A stretch of DNA of 64,000 nucleotides from Stygiobacter sp. RIFOXYC2_FULL_38_25 (GCA_001803165.1 MHAZ01000017.1:248001-312000); one strand, 5' to 3'; shown: positions 35,761 to 44,427, numbered from the stretch's first letter. Program-made: numbers and translations. The notes: a model not told the origin generated them from the letters alone.

Positions 35761-35797
35761 AAGATCCAATCATTGTAAAAGTATTTATCTTTCCAGC

Positions 35798-36412
35798 ATG
35801 ACTTCAAAAAGAAATAATGATATTACCGCAGTCATTCTTGCCGGCGGCAAAAGCGCAAGAATGGGAACAGAGAAATCTTTGCTGACAATTTGTAGAGAAA
35901 CCTTAATTGAAAGAGCAATTTCTCAATGTAAGATTTATTTTAGGGAAGTTTTAATTAGCACTAATGGTCCAGCCAGTTATGAGTTCACCAAACTGGAATG
36001 TATCTCAGATATTCATCCAAACCTTGGTCCAATTTCCGGCATTCATTCTGGATTGGTTAATTCCGGAACTAAAAAAATATTTGTTTATTCAGCAGATTTA
36101 ATCTTTAGCGATGAAAGACTCGTAGAAACAATAATCGAGCATTCTTCGGGGAAACAAATTGTTTTGCCAATCGTAGATGAAATTCCGCAATATACTTTTG
36201 GCATCTATTCAAAATCTATTTTGCCGGATATTGAAAAAATGATTTTGTCTGAAGATAAGCCAACGCCCAAAAAGCTCATCAAAAAAGTTGATACCGAGCT
36301 TATAGATTTTAATAAATGTATTTATTTTGAGAGAGATAAATTTATCAATCTAAATACACCTGCCGATTACGAAAGGGCAAAATTGATTTTTGAGAAAGGG
36401 AACATAGAGTAA
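35798..36412 (+). CDS. mobA: Molybdenum cofactor guanylyltransferase
   Basis: The 204-residue protein has the nucleotide-binding loop ILAGGKSARMGTEKSLL near residues 12-28 and a metal-site aspartate in VYSADLIF. MobA forms the bis-guanine dinucleotide cofactor needed by DMSO-reductase-family enzymes such as the one encoded at 39002. Its stop is directly followed by the cytochrome start, tying it to the respiratory locus. I use ATG 35798; upstream in-frame sequence lies in the terminator. Confidence 0.9.
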   Translation: MTSKRNNDITAVILAGGKSARMGTEKSLLTICRETLIERAISQCKIYFREVLISTNGPASYEFTKLECISDIHPNLGPISGIHSGLVNSGTKKIFVYSADLIFSDERLVETIIEHSSGKQIVLPIVDEIPQYTFGIYSKSILPDIEKMILSEDKPTPKKLIKKVDTELIDFNKCIYFERDKFINLNTPADYERAKLIFEKGNIE

Positions 36413-38338
36413 ATGAAATCAAATCCGAAACTGAGATTTATTGTTACCGCATATGTATTAGTTGCGCTTGCAGTTTCATTTTTGCTTTATGGCATTTACA
36501 TGTTCTTGAGTTCCTCTGTTGATGAGAAGATGAAAGATTATGAACAACGGAAGCAATACAGGCAATCTCAAGACAGTAAAAAAAATCGTTCGGCAAATGA
36601 GAAGTGTTTTGATTGCCATTCCGGCATGAAAGGATTCGAAGTATCTCATAATCCGGAAATCATCGGCTGCACATCTTGCCATTTAGGAAATGCTGCATCC
36701 GGTAAAAAAGAAATTGCGCATAGCGGAATGGTTTTGTTCCCCGGCAATTCATCGAATGTTGAAAAGACTTGTGGGCAGAATGGCTGTCATCCCCAGATGA
36801 TTGCACGAATGCAGAATAACATTATGAACACAATGAATGGTGTTGTAAGCGTTGATAAATGGGTATTTGGTGAAGGTGCATCTCCGACCGCAAAATCGCC
36901 GGTTCAATTAATCGGAAACTCGCCCGCCGAAAAACATTTAAGAAATCTTTGCGCATCGTGTCATCTCTCAAATGAAAAAACAGAACTTGGACCAATAACA
37001 GAACTCTCGCGCGGCGGCGGTTGTTTGGCTTGCCATTTAAATTATACTCCCGATGCTGAATCTGAACTCGCAGAATATTTGAAGAAGAAAAAATCTAACG
37101 CAGATATTTCTTTGCATCCTCAAATTAATCTGAATGTTACAAACCGGCATTGCTTTGGCTGTCATTCCCGCTCAGGTAGAATTTCTCTAAGCTACGACGG
37201 CTGGCATGAGACGATTCTCAAACCGGAAGATGTTAAAGGAAAAATCGGCTTCCGAATTCTTGATGACGGACGTGTAGTTCAGCAAATCAAAAAAGATGTT
37301 CATTCTGAAAAAGGAATGATTTGCGTTGATTGCCATACATCTTACGAAATTATGGGTGATGGAACTTATGCTTTGCATAAAGAAGAACAAATGAAAGTGC
37401 AGTGTGTTGATTGTCATTTAATTGAGCAGCCCAAAACACAAAAGTTAGCAGAGTTCGATTTTGAGTCGAAGAAAATTTCTGAACTGTTAAATACTGCGGA
37501 TAACCGGAAAAATTATTTAACTACAATCAAAAATGGATTTCCACTTGTAAATGTTTTTTACGAAAGCGGAATTGCTAAGCTTATCAAAAAATCTACAAAA
37601 AAAACCGTTCGGATTAAAGCTCCGGCAAATGTCTGTACAGAAGGAAAAGCGCATAAAGAGCTTTCATGTAATACTTGCCATAATTCGTGGACGCCGCAAT
37701 GTGTTGGCTGCCATACCGAATACGATGAGAACAGTTCGATGTATGATTTGCTTGCAAACAAGGAAGCCAAGGGTGAATGGCTGGAGTTCGGGAAAAATTT
37801 CTTTGCTGAAGCGGCAACTCTTGGGGTTAAAGAACAGAAGAATGCGAATGGAAAAATCACTAGAGTGATTGATGAATTTACTCCGGGAATGATTCTTACA
37901 ATTGACAAAATGGATGGCAGCAACAAAATTTTTAAGCGTTTGTTCGCGCCGGGATTTTCTCATACAATTAGAAAAGAAGCGCGTTCTTGCGAAAGTTGCC
38001 ACAATAATCCGTTAGCACTTGGTTACGGTCGGGGCAAGCTTGAATATAAAATTGTTGACGGAAAAGGCACTTGGAAATTCACTCCGAAATTCCCGTTGAT
38101 GAAAGAAGATAATCTTCCAGAAGATGCCTGGATTGGCTTTCTAAAAGAAGGAAAGGAAAATTCCGCAACGCGAGAGTATGCGCGTCCATTTTTGGTTTCT
38201 GAACAAAAGAATATTCTCACAGTTGGTTCTTGTCTAGTTTGCCATAAATCGGACACGCCCATAATGAAGGCAGCCATACTGGATTTTCCCAAAGTCATTA
38301 TGCTGAAAAGCCAGAAGTGTGTACTACCGGGCTGGTAA
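36413..38338 (+). CDS. Membrane-anchored multihaem c-type cytochrome (11 CXXCH)
   Basis: The 641-residue protein has one N-terminal transmembrane helix (about 10-32) and a large periplasmic part with eleven CXXCH haem sites: CFDCH, CTSCH, CASCH, CLACH, CFGCH, CVDCH twice, CNTCH, CVGCH, CESCH and CLVCH. A twelfth, CGQNGCH, has four residues between the cysteines and may or may not bind haem. It follows mobA without a gap and precedes the Mo oxidoreductase genes, so it likely carries electrons between quinone pool or external partners and that enzyme. It resembles sulfite/octahaem-type cytochromes only in general; I cannot name an ortholog. Confidence 0.88.
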   Translation: MKSNPKLRFIVTAYVLVALAVSFLLYGIYMFLSSSVDEKMKDYEQRKQYRQSQDSKKNRSANEKCFDCHSGMKGFEVSHNPEIIGCTSCHLGNAASGKKEIAHSGMVLFPGNSSNVEKTCGQNGCHPQMIARMQNNIMNTMNGVVSVDKWVFGEGASPTAKSPVQLIGNSPAEKHLRNLCASCHLSNEKTELGPITELSRGGGCLACHLNYTPDAESELAEYLKKKKSNADISLHPQINLNVTNRHCFGCHSRSGRISLSYDGWHETILKPEDVKGKIGFRILDDGRVVQQIKKDVHSEKGMICVDCHTSYEIMGDGTYALHKEEQMKVQCVDCHLIEQPKTQKLAEFDFESKKISELLNTADNRKNYLTTIKNGFPLVNVFYESGIAKLIKKSTKKTVRIKAPANVCTEGKAHKELSCNTCHNSWTPQCVGCHTEYDENSSMYDLLANKEAKGEWLEFGKNFFAEAATLGVKEQKNANGKITRVIDEFTPGMILTIDKMDGSNKIFKRLFAPGFSHTIRKEARSCESCHNNPLALGYGRGKLEYKIVDGKGTWKFTPKFPLMKEDNLPEDAWIGFLKEGKENSATREYARPFLVSEQKNILTVGSCLVCHKSDTPIMKAAILDFPKVIMLKSQKCVLPGW

Positions 38339-38524
38339 TTATCTTTTTAATAACCTTAGCAGTTAGCTATTAACGTAAGTTCACACCACTTTAATCCAGA
38401 CCCAAACTCTGCTTTTTCTCACAAAAACGAAACTTTCTTAAAGAATTTTCTTGGATACGAGAATCTTTTGTTCGATTTTTACATCAAATCTTATAAAAAG
38501 TTGACATTATTGTCTGGCAAAGAA

Positions 38525-38546
38525 GTTGATATTTATAGATATCAAC
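38525..38546. promoter_or_regulatory. Candidate operator of the MerR-type regulator
   Basis: GTTGATAT-TTATAG-ATATCAAC is a perfect 8+8 inverted repeat, 14 bases before the regulator's ATG and 18 bases after a TTGACA box at 38501-38506. MerR proteins bind such dyads between promoter elements, so autoregulation and control of the locus are plausible but untested. Confidence 0.5.
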
Positions 38547-38560
38547 AATACTGAGTAAGG

Positions 38561-39001
38561 ATGTTTCAGAATTTAAATCAAGACGAACCCATTTTTCCGA
38601 TCAGAGCAGCAGCGCAACTCTTGAAAATTTCCGTTCACACGCTTCGAATGTATGAACGGGAAGGTCTAATAATTCCTTTTAAAAAAGAATCCAGCCATCG
38701 GCTTTACTCCCAGACCGATCTTAAAAGAATCGAGTGCATCCGCCGCGCCATTAACGAAATGAAAATCAGCATCAACGGAATAAAAACCATGTACTCTCTA
38801 ATTCCATGCTGGGAAATTATGGGTTGTTCCGAAGAGAATAGAAAAAATTGCAAATCATACAACGAGCACAGCAAACCTTGCTGGGGTTACGCTCACGAGA
38901 AAAATGTTTGTGAAGAAAAAAAATGCCGCGATTGTGAAGTTTACAAAAAACATTCGCAATGCGGCGAGATTAAAGAATTAATTAAATCCATTTCGAGGTA
39001 A
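38561..39001 (+). CDS. MerR-family regulator with Cys-rich two-CW-type C-terminal domain
   Basis: The 146-residue protein has a MerR winged helix (about 10-78: ISVHTLRMYEREGLIIPFKK is the recognition part) and a C-terminal segment with eight cysteines (CWEIMGC, NCKSY, PCWGY, VCEEKKCRDC, QC) at about 87-140. The CW repeats recall the two-CW domain found in redox/metal-linked bacterial proteins. It is the first gene of the Mo oxidoreductase unit, its stop one base before the next ATG, so it probably senses redox state, metal or a sulfur species and controls that unit. Confidence 0.85.
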   Translation: MFQNLNQDEPIFPIRAAAQLLKISVHTLRMYEREGLIIPFKKESSHRLYSQTDLKRIECIRRAINEMKISINGIKTMYSLIPCWEIMGCSEENRKNCKSYNEHSKPCWGYAHEKNVCEEKKCRDCEVYKKHSQCGEIKELIKSISR

Positions 39002-41203
39002 ATGATGAATAGTATTTCTCGAAGAAAGTTCTTGAAGATTACCGGATTTTCAGTTGGAGCGGCAGCCGCTGCTACTGCGCTTAGTCCGATGATTAAAGGA
39101 GCGAATAGAATTAACAAAGAGAAAGTTAAAGGGATACAAAAAATTCCAACTTACTGCGACATATGTTTCTGGAAGTGCGGAACAGTTGCGTACTTAAAAG
39201 ACGGCGAGCTTTGGAAAGTTGAAGGACATCCAAACGATCCGTTGAGTAAAGGAAGATTATGCCCGCGCGGCACCGGCGGAATTGGCGCTGTTAGCGATCC
39301 GGATAGACTACGTTCTCCGCTTATCAGAACTCGTGAACGCGGCGAAGAAGTTTGGAAAGAAGTTACCTGGGATGAAGCGCTCGGTTACATTGCTGATAAG
39401 ATGCAGAAAATTAAAACACAGTATGGACCGGAATCGGTTGCATCTTTCTCGCACGGAATTGGCGGCAACTTTCTGAAACACACACTTAAAGCATACGGCG
39501 CGATTAACTTTGCAGCCCCATCATTCGCCCAATGCCGCGGTCCGCGCGATGTAGGCTTCGAATTAACTTTTGGTGAAGCGATTGGTTCTCCGGAAAGAAC
39601 AGATATTGAAAACGCAAAATGTCTTGTTCTCATCGGCTCGCATCTTGGCGAAAACATGCACAATACACAAGTGCAGGAATTTGCGAACGCTGTTCAGAAT
39701 GACGCAAGCGTAATTGTTGTTGATCCGAGATTTTCCGTTGCCGCATCCAAAGCAAAATATTATTTACCGATTAAACCGGGAACAGATATTGCGCTTCTTC
39801 TCGCTTGGATGAATGTAATTGTTTCTGAAAAACTTTATGATGTTGATTACGTTTCTAAGTATGGTTTTGGTTTCGAACAATTTGCCGCTGAACTTTCTGC
39901 GTACACACCGGAATGGGCTTATACGGAAACCGGAATTGAACCGGAATTAATTCGTGCAAGCGCGAGAGAAATGGCAATGCACAAACCGGCAACTCTTGTT
40001 CATCCCGGTCGCCACGCAACCTGGTATGGCGATGATGCACAGCGAAGCCGCGCAATTGCATTGTTAAATGCGCTCCTCGGAAGCTGGGGCCGCAAAGGAG
40101 GATTCTTCTATCCTGCAAGTTATTCGCTGCCCGGTTATCCTTATCCAGCCTATCCAACTTCAACAAAAGAAAAATTAGATAATCCCGGAAAGAAATATCC
40201 TTTCGCTTCGGAAGAAATTACAACCGGAATTCGTGAAGCCACAATAACAGAACAGCCTTACCCAATTAAAGGATGGTTTATTTACGCGACAAATTTAATT
40301 CATGCGTTGCCGAATCAAGAAGAAACAATAAAGGCGATTCAGAATTTGGATTTGATGGTTGTTGTAGATGTAATCCCGAGTGAAATTGCCGGTTGGGCTG
40401 ATGTTGTTCTCCCGGAATCTGTTTACTTAGAACGTTACGATGATTTGCACATGTCGGCTTTCAAAGAAACATTCATTGGAATCCGTCAGCCGGTTGTGGA
40501 ATCTCCGGCAGATCAAAAACCAAATTGGTGGATTGCTAAAAAGCTTGCTGAAAAATTAGGACTTGGAAATTATTATCCGTGGAATCATGTAGAAGATTAT
40601 TTAGATCATAGATTAAAAGCCGGCGGCTTGAGTTTGGAACAGTTGAAGAAAGAAGGAATTATCCGCGGACCAAAACCGCCAATCTATTTTGAAGATGGAA
40701 TTGTTCCTGAGTTTCCAACTCCATCCGGTAAAATTGAATTCTATTCTTTGCAGCTTCAAGAAGCGGGATTTGATCCGGTTCCAAAATTCAAACGTCCCGA
40801 ACAAGCGCCGAGCGGTTATTACAGATTACTCTTTGGCCGCGCGCCGGTTCATTCTTTCAGCCGTACTCAATCCAACAGAATACTGATGGATATGATGGAA
40901 GAAAATGAGGTTTGGGTTAATCAAGATGTAGCAGAAAAATGGGGATTGAAAAACGCTCAGCATGTTCGTTTGAAAAATCAAGATGGCGTAGTGAGCAATA
41001 AAATAAAAGTAAAAGTAACAGAAAGAATTAGAACAGACTGCGTTTACATGGTTCACGGATTTGGACACAACAGCAAAATGCTGAAAGGCGCATTCGGCAA
41101 AGGCGCCAGCGATGCCGGATTAGTTACAAAATACGCTACTGATCCATTGATGGGAGGAACCGGCATGAATGTGAACTTTGTAACTTTTGAGATGGAGGCA
41201 TAA
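39002..41203 (+). CDS. Molybdopterin oxidoreductase catalytic subunit, Tat-exported (PsrA/PhsA-like)
   Basis: The 733-residue protein has a Tat signal (SRRKFLKITG, residues 6-15), a [4Fe-4S] motif YCDICFWKC with a fourth cysteine in KGRLCPRG, and the bis-MGD fold of the DMSO-reductase family. The likely Mo ligand is the cysteine in SFAQCRGPRD, near residue 177, as in polysulfide, thiosulfate and nitrate (Nap) enzymes. With the ferredoxin and NrfD subunits it forms a classic three-part periplasmic reductase. Sulfur substrate is inferred from YeeE/YedE and rhodanese neighbours; arsenate, tetrathionate or selenate cannot be excluded. Confidence 0.88.
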   Translation: MMNSISRRKFLKITGFSVGAAAAATALSPMIKGANRINKEKVKGIQKIPTYCDICFWKCGTVAYLKDGELWKVEGHPNDPLSKGRLCPRGTGGIGAVSDPDRLRSPLIRTRERGEEVWKEVTWDEALGYIADKMQKIKTQYGPESVASFSHGIGGNFLKHTLKAYGAINFAAPSFAQCRGPRDVGFELTFGEAIGSPERTDIENAKCLVLIGSHLGENMHNTQVQEFANAVQNDASVIVVDPRFSVAASKAKYYLPIKPGTDIALLLAWMNVIVSEKLYDVDYVSKYGFGFEQFAAELSAYTPEWAYTETGIEPELIRASAREMAMHKPATLVHPGRHATWYGDDAQRSRAIALLNALLGSWGRKGGFFYPASYSLPGYPYPAYPTSTKEKLDNPGKKYPFASEEITTGIREATITEQPYPIKGWFIYATNLIHALPNQEETIKAIQNLDLMVVVDVIPSEIAGWADVVLPESVYLERYDDLHMSAFKETFIGIRQPVVESPADQKPNWWIAKKLAEKLGLGNYYPWNHVEDYLDHRLKAGGLSLEQLKKEGIIRGPKPPIYFEDGIVPEFPTPSGKIEFYSLQLQEAGFDPVPKFKRPEQAPSGYYRLLFGRAPVHSFSRTQSNRILMDMMEENEVWVNQDVAEKWGLKNAQHVRLKNQDGVVSNKIKVKVTERIRTDCVYMVHGFGHNSKMLKGAFGKGASDAGLVTKYATDPLMGGTGMNVNFVTFEMEA

Positions 41204-41204
41204 C

Positions 41205-41744
41205 GTGGCAAGATATGGAATGGTGATAGATACTAAAAAATGTGTCGGTTGTATGGATTGTGTTGTCGCTTGCAAGACAGAAAACAACGTTCCCGAAGGA
41301 CACAACAGAGATTGGATTGTAACAGTAGCTAACGGAAAATTTCCGGATGTAAATCTTGAAATACAAAGTCAGCGCTGCAACCATTGCGATAACACTCCTT
41401 GCGTTGCTTGCTGTCCAACCGGCGCCAGTCATGTACACGATGTTGGCGGAGTTGTTTTAGTTGAACACAACATGTGCATTGGCTGCAAAGCTTGTTTAGC
41501 TGCTTGTCCTTACGATGCAAGATTTGTTCATCCTGATGGCTATGCCGATAAATGTACTTTCTGTATTCACAGTGTTGAAAAAGGAGAACTGCCGGCGTGT
41601 GTTAGCGTTTGTCCAACGCATTGCATGTACTTCGGCGATCTTGATGATCCGAATAGTGAAGTAAGTAAGTTGATCGCTTCAAGAAAGAATCATCCGTTGA
41701 TTCCTGAAGCCGGTACAAAACCAAGAATATTTTATTTGACGTAA
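41205..41744 (+). CDS. Four-cluster [4Fe-4S] electron-transfer subunit (PsrB/DmsB type)
   Basis: The 180-residue protein has four cysteine groups: CVGCMDCVVAC, CNHCDNTPCVACC, CIGCKACLAAC and CTFCIHSVEKGELPACVSVC, the pattern of PsrB/PhsB/DmsB. It passes electrons between the catalytic and the NrfD subunit. GTG 41205 one base after the upstream stop is the best start; ATG 41220 is possible. It has no Tat signal and would be exported with the large subunit. An inverted-repeat element begins in its stop codon. Confidence 0.94.
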   Translation: MARYGMVIDTKKCVGCMDCVVACKTENNVPEGHNRDWIVTVANGKFPDVNLEIQSQRCNHCDNTPCVACCPTGASHVHDVGGVVLVEHNMCIGCKACLAACPYDARFVHPDGYADKCTFCIHSVEKGELPACVSVCPTHCMYFGDLDDPNSEVSKLIASRKNHPLIPEAGTKPRIFYLT

Positions 41745-41867
41745 TTCTGAGGAGTTCCGAAAACTTTCGGGACGACGAAGAAACTCAAGACAGATTAAAT
41801 GGAAGAAAGATTAGCTGGCATTTAATGGCATGAGATTCTTCTTCCCGCTAAAGCGGGATTCAGAATT
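41743..41867. repeat. Inverted-repeat intercistronic element, CTGAGGAG/GACGAAG family, short copy
   Basis: The 125-base element runs from the stop codon of the Fe-S subunit to just before the ribosome site of the NrfD gene. Ends AATTCTGA and TCAGAATT are inverted. The left arm has CTGAGGAGTTCCGAAAAC and GACGAAGAAACTC; the right arm has GAGATTCTTCTTCCCGC with the hairpin CCCGCTAAAGCGGG. Both arms match those of the longer element at 42834-43278, so this is probably an internally deleted form. Confidence 0.8.
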
Positions 41868-41882
41868 TAAAAAGGAGTAAAA

Positions 41883-42830
41883 ATGCAAGAATTAACAACT
41901 ACTCGTCATAATCCGCAGATTGATCCGACTATGCATGTGTGGGGTTGGGAAATTCCGGTCTATCTTTTTTTAGGCGGATTGGTTGCCGGAATGATGATCA
42001 TAAGCGGCTATTTTATTTTTAGTAAACGATTCAAAAACAAAGATTGCGTAACGTACACTTTGCCAATCATAAGTTTGATTCTGTTGAGCTTAGGAATGTT
42101 TTCTCTATTCCTCGACCTAGAGCACAAGTTTTTTGTTTGGCGCTTATACACAACTTTCAAAATTTCGTCACCAATGTCCTGGGGCGCATGGATTCTAATT
42201 TTAGTTTACCCGGTGATTATTGCTAACATGCTGATGGATCCGCCAAAATTTATTGCAAGCAAATTTCCTCAGCTGCATAAAATCAAAGACTACATTCATG
42301 AGCGGCCGGCATTAATCCAAAACATTGGCGTAAGCAATATGCTTCTCGGCGGAATGTTAGGCGTTTATACTGGAGTCCTTCTGAGTACAATGGGTTCGCG
42401 TCCATTGTGGAACAGCTCAATGCTGTGGGTTTTGTTTTTAGTTTCCGGATTATCAACAGCAGCAGCACTTGTTCATATGATTGCAAAAGATGTTGATGAA
42501 AGAGAATTACTTGCTAAAGCAGATAATGGTTTTCTAACTATCGAAATTTTTGTATTAGGATTATTAATCATTGGACTGCTTACATCTTCTGCTGTTCACA
42601 TTAATGCGGCAAAACTTTTAATAGATGGACCATACGCTCCCGCATTTTGGGTTTTTGTTGTTGGTATGGGAGTAGTAATTCCATTGATTATACAACTGCT
42701 CGCTGTTAATCATAAAATAAAACATACACCAATTGCGCCAATTATGGTAATTGTCGGCGGATTGATCTTGAGATTTATAATTGTTCAAGCTGGTCAGTAT
42801 AGCCATTACTTGAATGCACATTTTAGGTGA
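41883..42830 (+). CDS. NrfD/PsrC-family membrane subunit
   Basis: The 315-residue protein has eight to nine transmembrane helices and begins with the NrfD-type WGWEIPVYLFLGGLVAGMMI. It anchors the Mo and Fe-S subunits and exchanges electrons with the quinone pool. It has no haem motif, as expected for PsrC rather than a cytochrome b type anchor. It lies between two related inverted-repeat elements. Confidence 0.93.
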   Translation: MQELTTTRHNPQIDPTMHVWGWEIPVYLFLGGLVAGMMIISGYFIFSKRFKNKDCVTYTLPIISLILLSLGMFSLFLDLEHKFFVWRLYTTFKISSPMSWGAWILILVYPVIIANMLMDPPKFIASKFPQLHKIKDYIHERPALIQNIGVSNMLLGGMLGVYTGVLLSTMGSRPLWNSSMLWVLFLVSGLSTAAALVHMIAKDVDERELLAKADNGFLTIEIFVLGLLIIGLLTSSAVHINAAKLLIDGPYAPAFWVFVVGMGVVIPLIIQLLAVNHKIKHTPIAPIMVIVGGLILRFIIVQAGQYSHYLNAHFR

Positions 42831-42833
42831 GTC

Positions 42834-43278
42834 AATTCTGAGGAGTTCGAAGAATTCGGAACGACGAAGAAACTCCTACTTAAAGAGTAGAAGAAAGAAA
42901 TGGAAAAACATTACGTCTACATAATGAGTAGCAAAGCCAAAGTACTTTATGTGGGTATGACAAATAATTTACCAAGACGAATGTATGAACATAAAAATAA
43001 AATGAATTTTGGCTTTACAGCAAAGTATAACGTCAATCAGCTCGTTTACTTTGAAGAAGTTGAAAAAAGAGTATCTGCTCTTAAGAGATAGAAACAAATT
43101 AAAGGTTGGTTAAGAAGTAAGAAAATCGAATTAATTGAAAAAAAGAACCCAGCATGGAATGACTAAATTGATGACTTCCTTGATAAGATTCTTGGTAAAG
43201 AATAAAGGCAAAAGTTGTAGCTATTAATACATAAAATGTTAGGAGATTCTTCTTCCCGCCGAAGGCGGGACTCAGAAT
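42834..43278. mobile_element. Inverted-repeat element of the CTGAGGAG/GACGAAG family carrying a GIY-YIG gene remnant
   Basis: The 445-base element fills the spacer between nrfD-like and the first YeeE gene. Left end AATTCTGAGGAGTTCG plus GACGAAGAAACTCCT is inverted with the right end: read on minus it is ATTCTGAGTCCCGCC and GAAGAAGAATCTCCT. The right arm has the hairpin CCCGCCGAAGGCGGG. A decayed GIY-YIG frame lies between the arms. The arms match the short copy at 41743-41867. It looks like a small non-autonomous or formerly self-sufficient mobile unit; mobility itself is inference. Confidence 0.7.
42900..43205 (+). pseudogene. GIY-YIG nuclease gene interrupted by two in-frame stop codons
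   Basis: The frame starts MEKHYVYIMSSKAKVLYVGM with the Y-V-Y and Y-V-G parts of the GIY-YIG core and NNLPRRMYEH after it. Codon 64 (43089-43091) is TAG, where relatives of this small URI-type family have KREKQIKGWLR; the frame resumes with KQIKGWLRSKKIELIEKKNP. Codon 89 (43164-43166) is TAA, followed in the same frame by IDDFLDKILGKE and the true stop at 43203. So a 101-codon gene of normal length has been broken by two nonsense changes without any frameshift. The first 63 codons keep the nuclease core and could still be translated. Confidence 0.85.
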
Positions 43279-43294
43279 CAAAATAGGAGATAAT

Positions 43295-43828
43295 ATGACA
43301 AAAGAAAAAACCTACGAACCAAAGCCTTACTCAAATCCATATTTGGTCGGATTGAGTTTAGGTCTGGTTCTATTAGCAGCTTTTTTAATTATGGGGCGAG
43401 GACTAGGAGCCAGCGGTGCAGTTTCAACTGCTGTTGCTGTTGGTGTTTCCAAAGTAGCGCCTGAACATGCATCCCAAAATAATTTCTACAAAGAATATCT
43501 TGGAGACGAAGCAGCTAATCCTTTTAAAGATTGGCTTGTGTTTCAAATTCTTGGAGTTATAGTTGGCGGATTCATTTCCGGAATGTTAACACATAGAGTA
43601 AAGGTTACAGTTGAAAAAGGTCCGAATATTTCTGTTAGGAACAGATTAATCTTAGCGTTTGTCGGCGGTGGATTTATCGGCTTTGGTGCAAAAATGGCTC
43701 GCGGATGTATGAGTGGGCAAGCGCTTACCGGCGGAGCTTTTCTTAATCTCGGTAGCTGGGCTGCAATGATGGCAATTTTTGCCGCAGCATACGGTGTAGC
43801 ATATTTTGTAAGGAGACAATGGTTATGA
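43295..43828 (+). CDS. YeeE/YedE-family half transporter, first subunit
   Basis: The 177-residue membrane protein has about four to five helices and the family motif FGAKMARGCMSGQ with its conserved cysteine. Family knowledge: YeeE/YedE (TsuA) takes up thiosulfate, with cysteines in the channel relaying the substrate. Full-length proteins have two such halves; here the second half is a separate overlapping gene. Sulfur compound import for the reductase or for assimilation is the likely role. Confidence 0.88.
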   Translation: MTKEKTYEPKPYSNPYLVGLSLGLVLLAAFLIMGRGLGASGAVSTAVAVGVSKVAPEHASQNNFYKEYLGDEAANPFKDWLVFQILGVIVGGFISGMLTHRVKVTVEKGPNISVRNRLILAFVGGGFIGFGAKMARGCMSGQALTGGAFLNLGSWAAMMAIFAAAYGVAYFVRRQWL

Positions 43829-44427
43829 TGCCCTATTTCAAATTTGATTACTTCAGCGTTGATTTCAGTTTAGTCATCGCATTCGTTATTGGTATTGCGT
43901 TTGGTTTCGTTCTCGAAAGAGGCGGATTCGGCAACGCAAGAATTCTTGCCGCGCAATTTTATTTCTCAAACATGCGTGTTCTTAAAGTAATGTTCACGGC
44001 AATTATTACCGCGGCTATCGGATTATTCTATTTCACTTGGATGGGCTGGCTGGATTTATCACTCGTTTATACTACAGATACTTTCCTCATTCCACAAATA
44101 ATTGGCGGTGCGTTTTTAGGAATTGGATTCATCGTCGGCGGTTACTGTCCCGGAACATCTTTTGTCTCAGCTTCCACCGGAAGAATTGATGGAATGGTTT
44201 ACATACTCGGAATCTTCTTCGGCATTTTTGTTTTTGGAGAAACTTTACCTCTGTTCGAAAGTTTCTTTAACTCAACACCAATGGGAAGAGTTACGCTAAA
44301 TGAATTTTTCGGTCTATCACATGGATTAACATTGTTCTTAGTTGTGTTGATGGCTCTCGGCGCATTTGCTGCTGCTGAGTGGGGAGAAAAAATTATGGCA
44401 AAGAAAAACGGAAGAGGTGCCGAATGA
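43825..44427 (+). CDS. YeeE/YedE-family half transporter, second subunit
   Basis: The 200-residue membrane protein carries the second conserved cysteine motif VGGYCPGTSFVSASTGR. I chose ATG 43825, which overlaps the previous stop and lies at good distance from AAGGAGA at 43810-43816; two earlier codons (ATG 43819) are too near that site. With the first subunit it would make one complete transporter. Confidence 0.88.
   Translation: MMPYFKFDYFSVDFSLVIAFVIGIAFGFVLERGGFGNARILAAQFYFSNMRVLKVMFTAIITAAIGLFYFTWMGWLDLSLVYTTDTFLIPQIIGGAFLGIGFIVGGYCPGTSFVSASTGRIDGMVYILGIFFGIFVFGETLPLFESFFNSTPMGRVTLNEFFGLSHGLTLFLVVLMALGAFAAAEWGEKIMAKKNGRGAE

Noticed and set aside
43089..43166. In-frame TAG and TAA as possible recoding (selenocysteine or reassigned stop)
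   Set aside because: Recoding would need TGA for selenocysteine, and normal genes in the window end in TAG, TAA and TGA. Nonsense decay is simpler.
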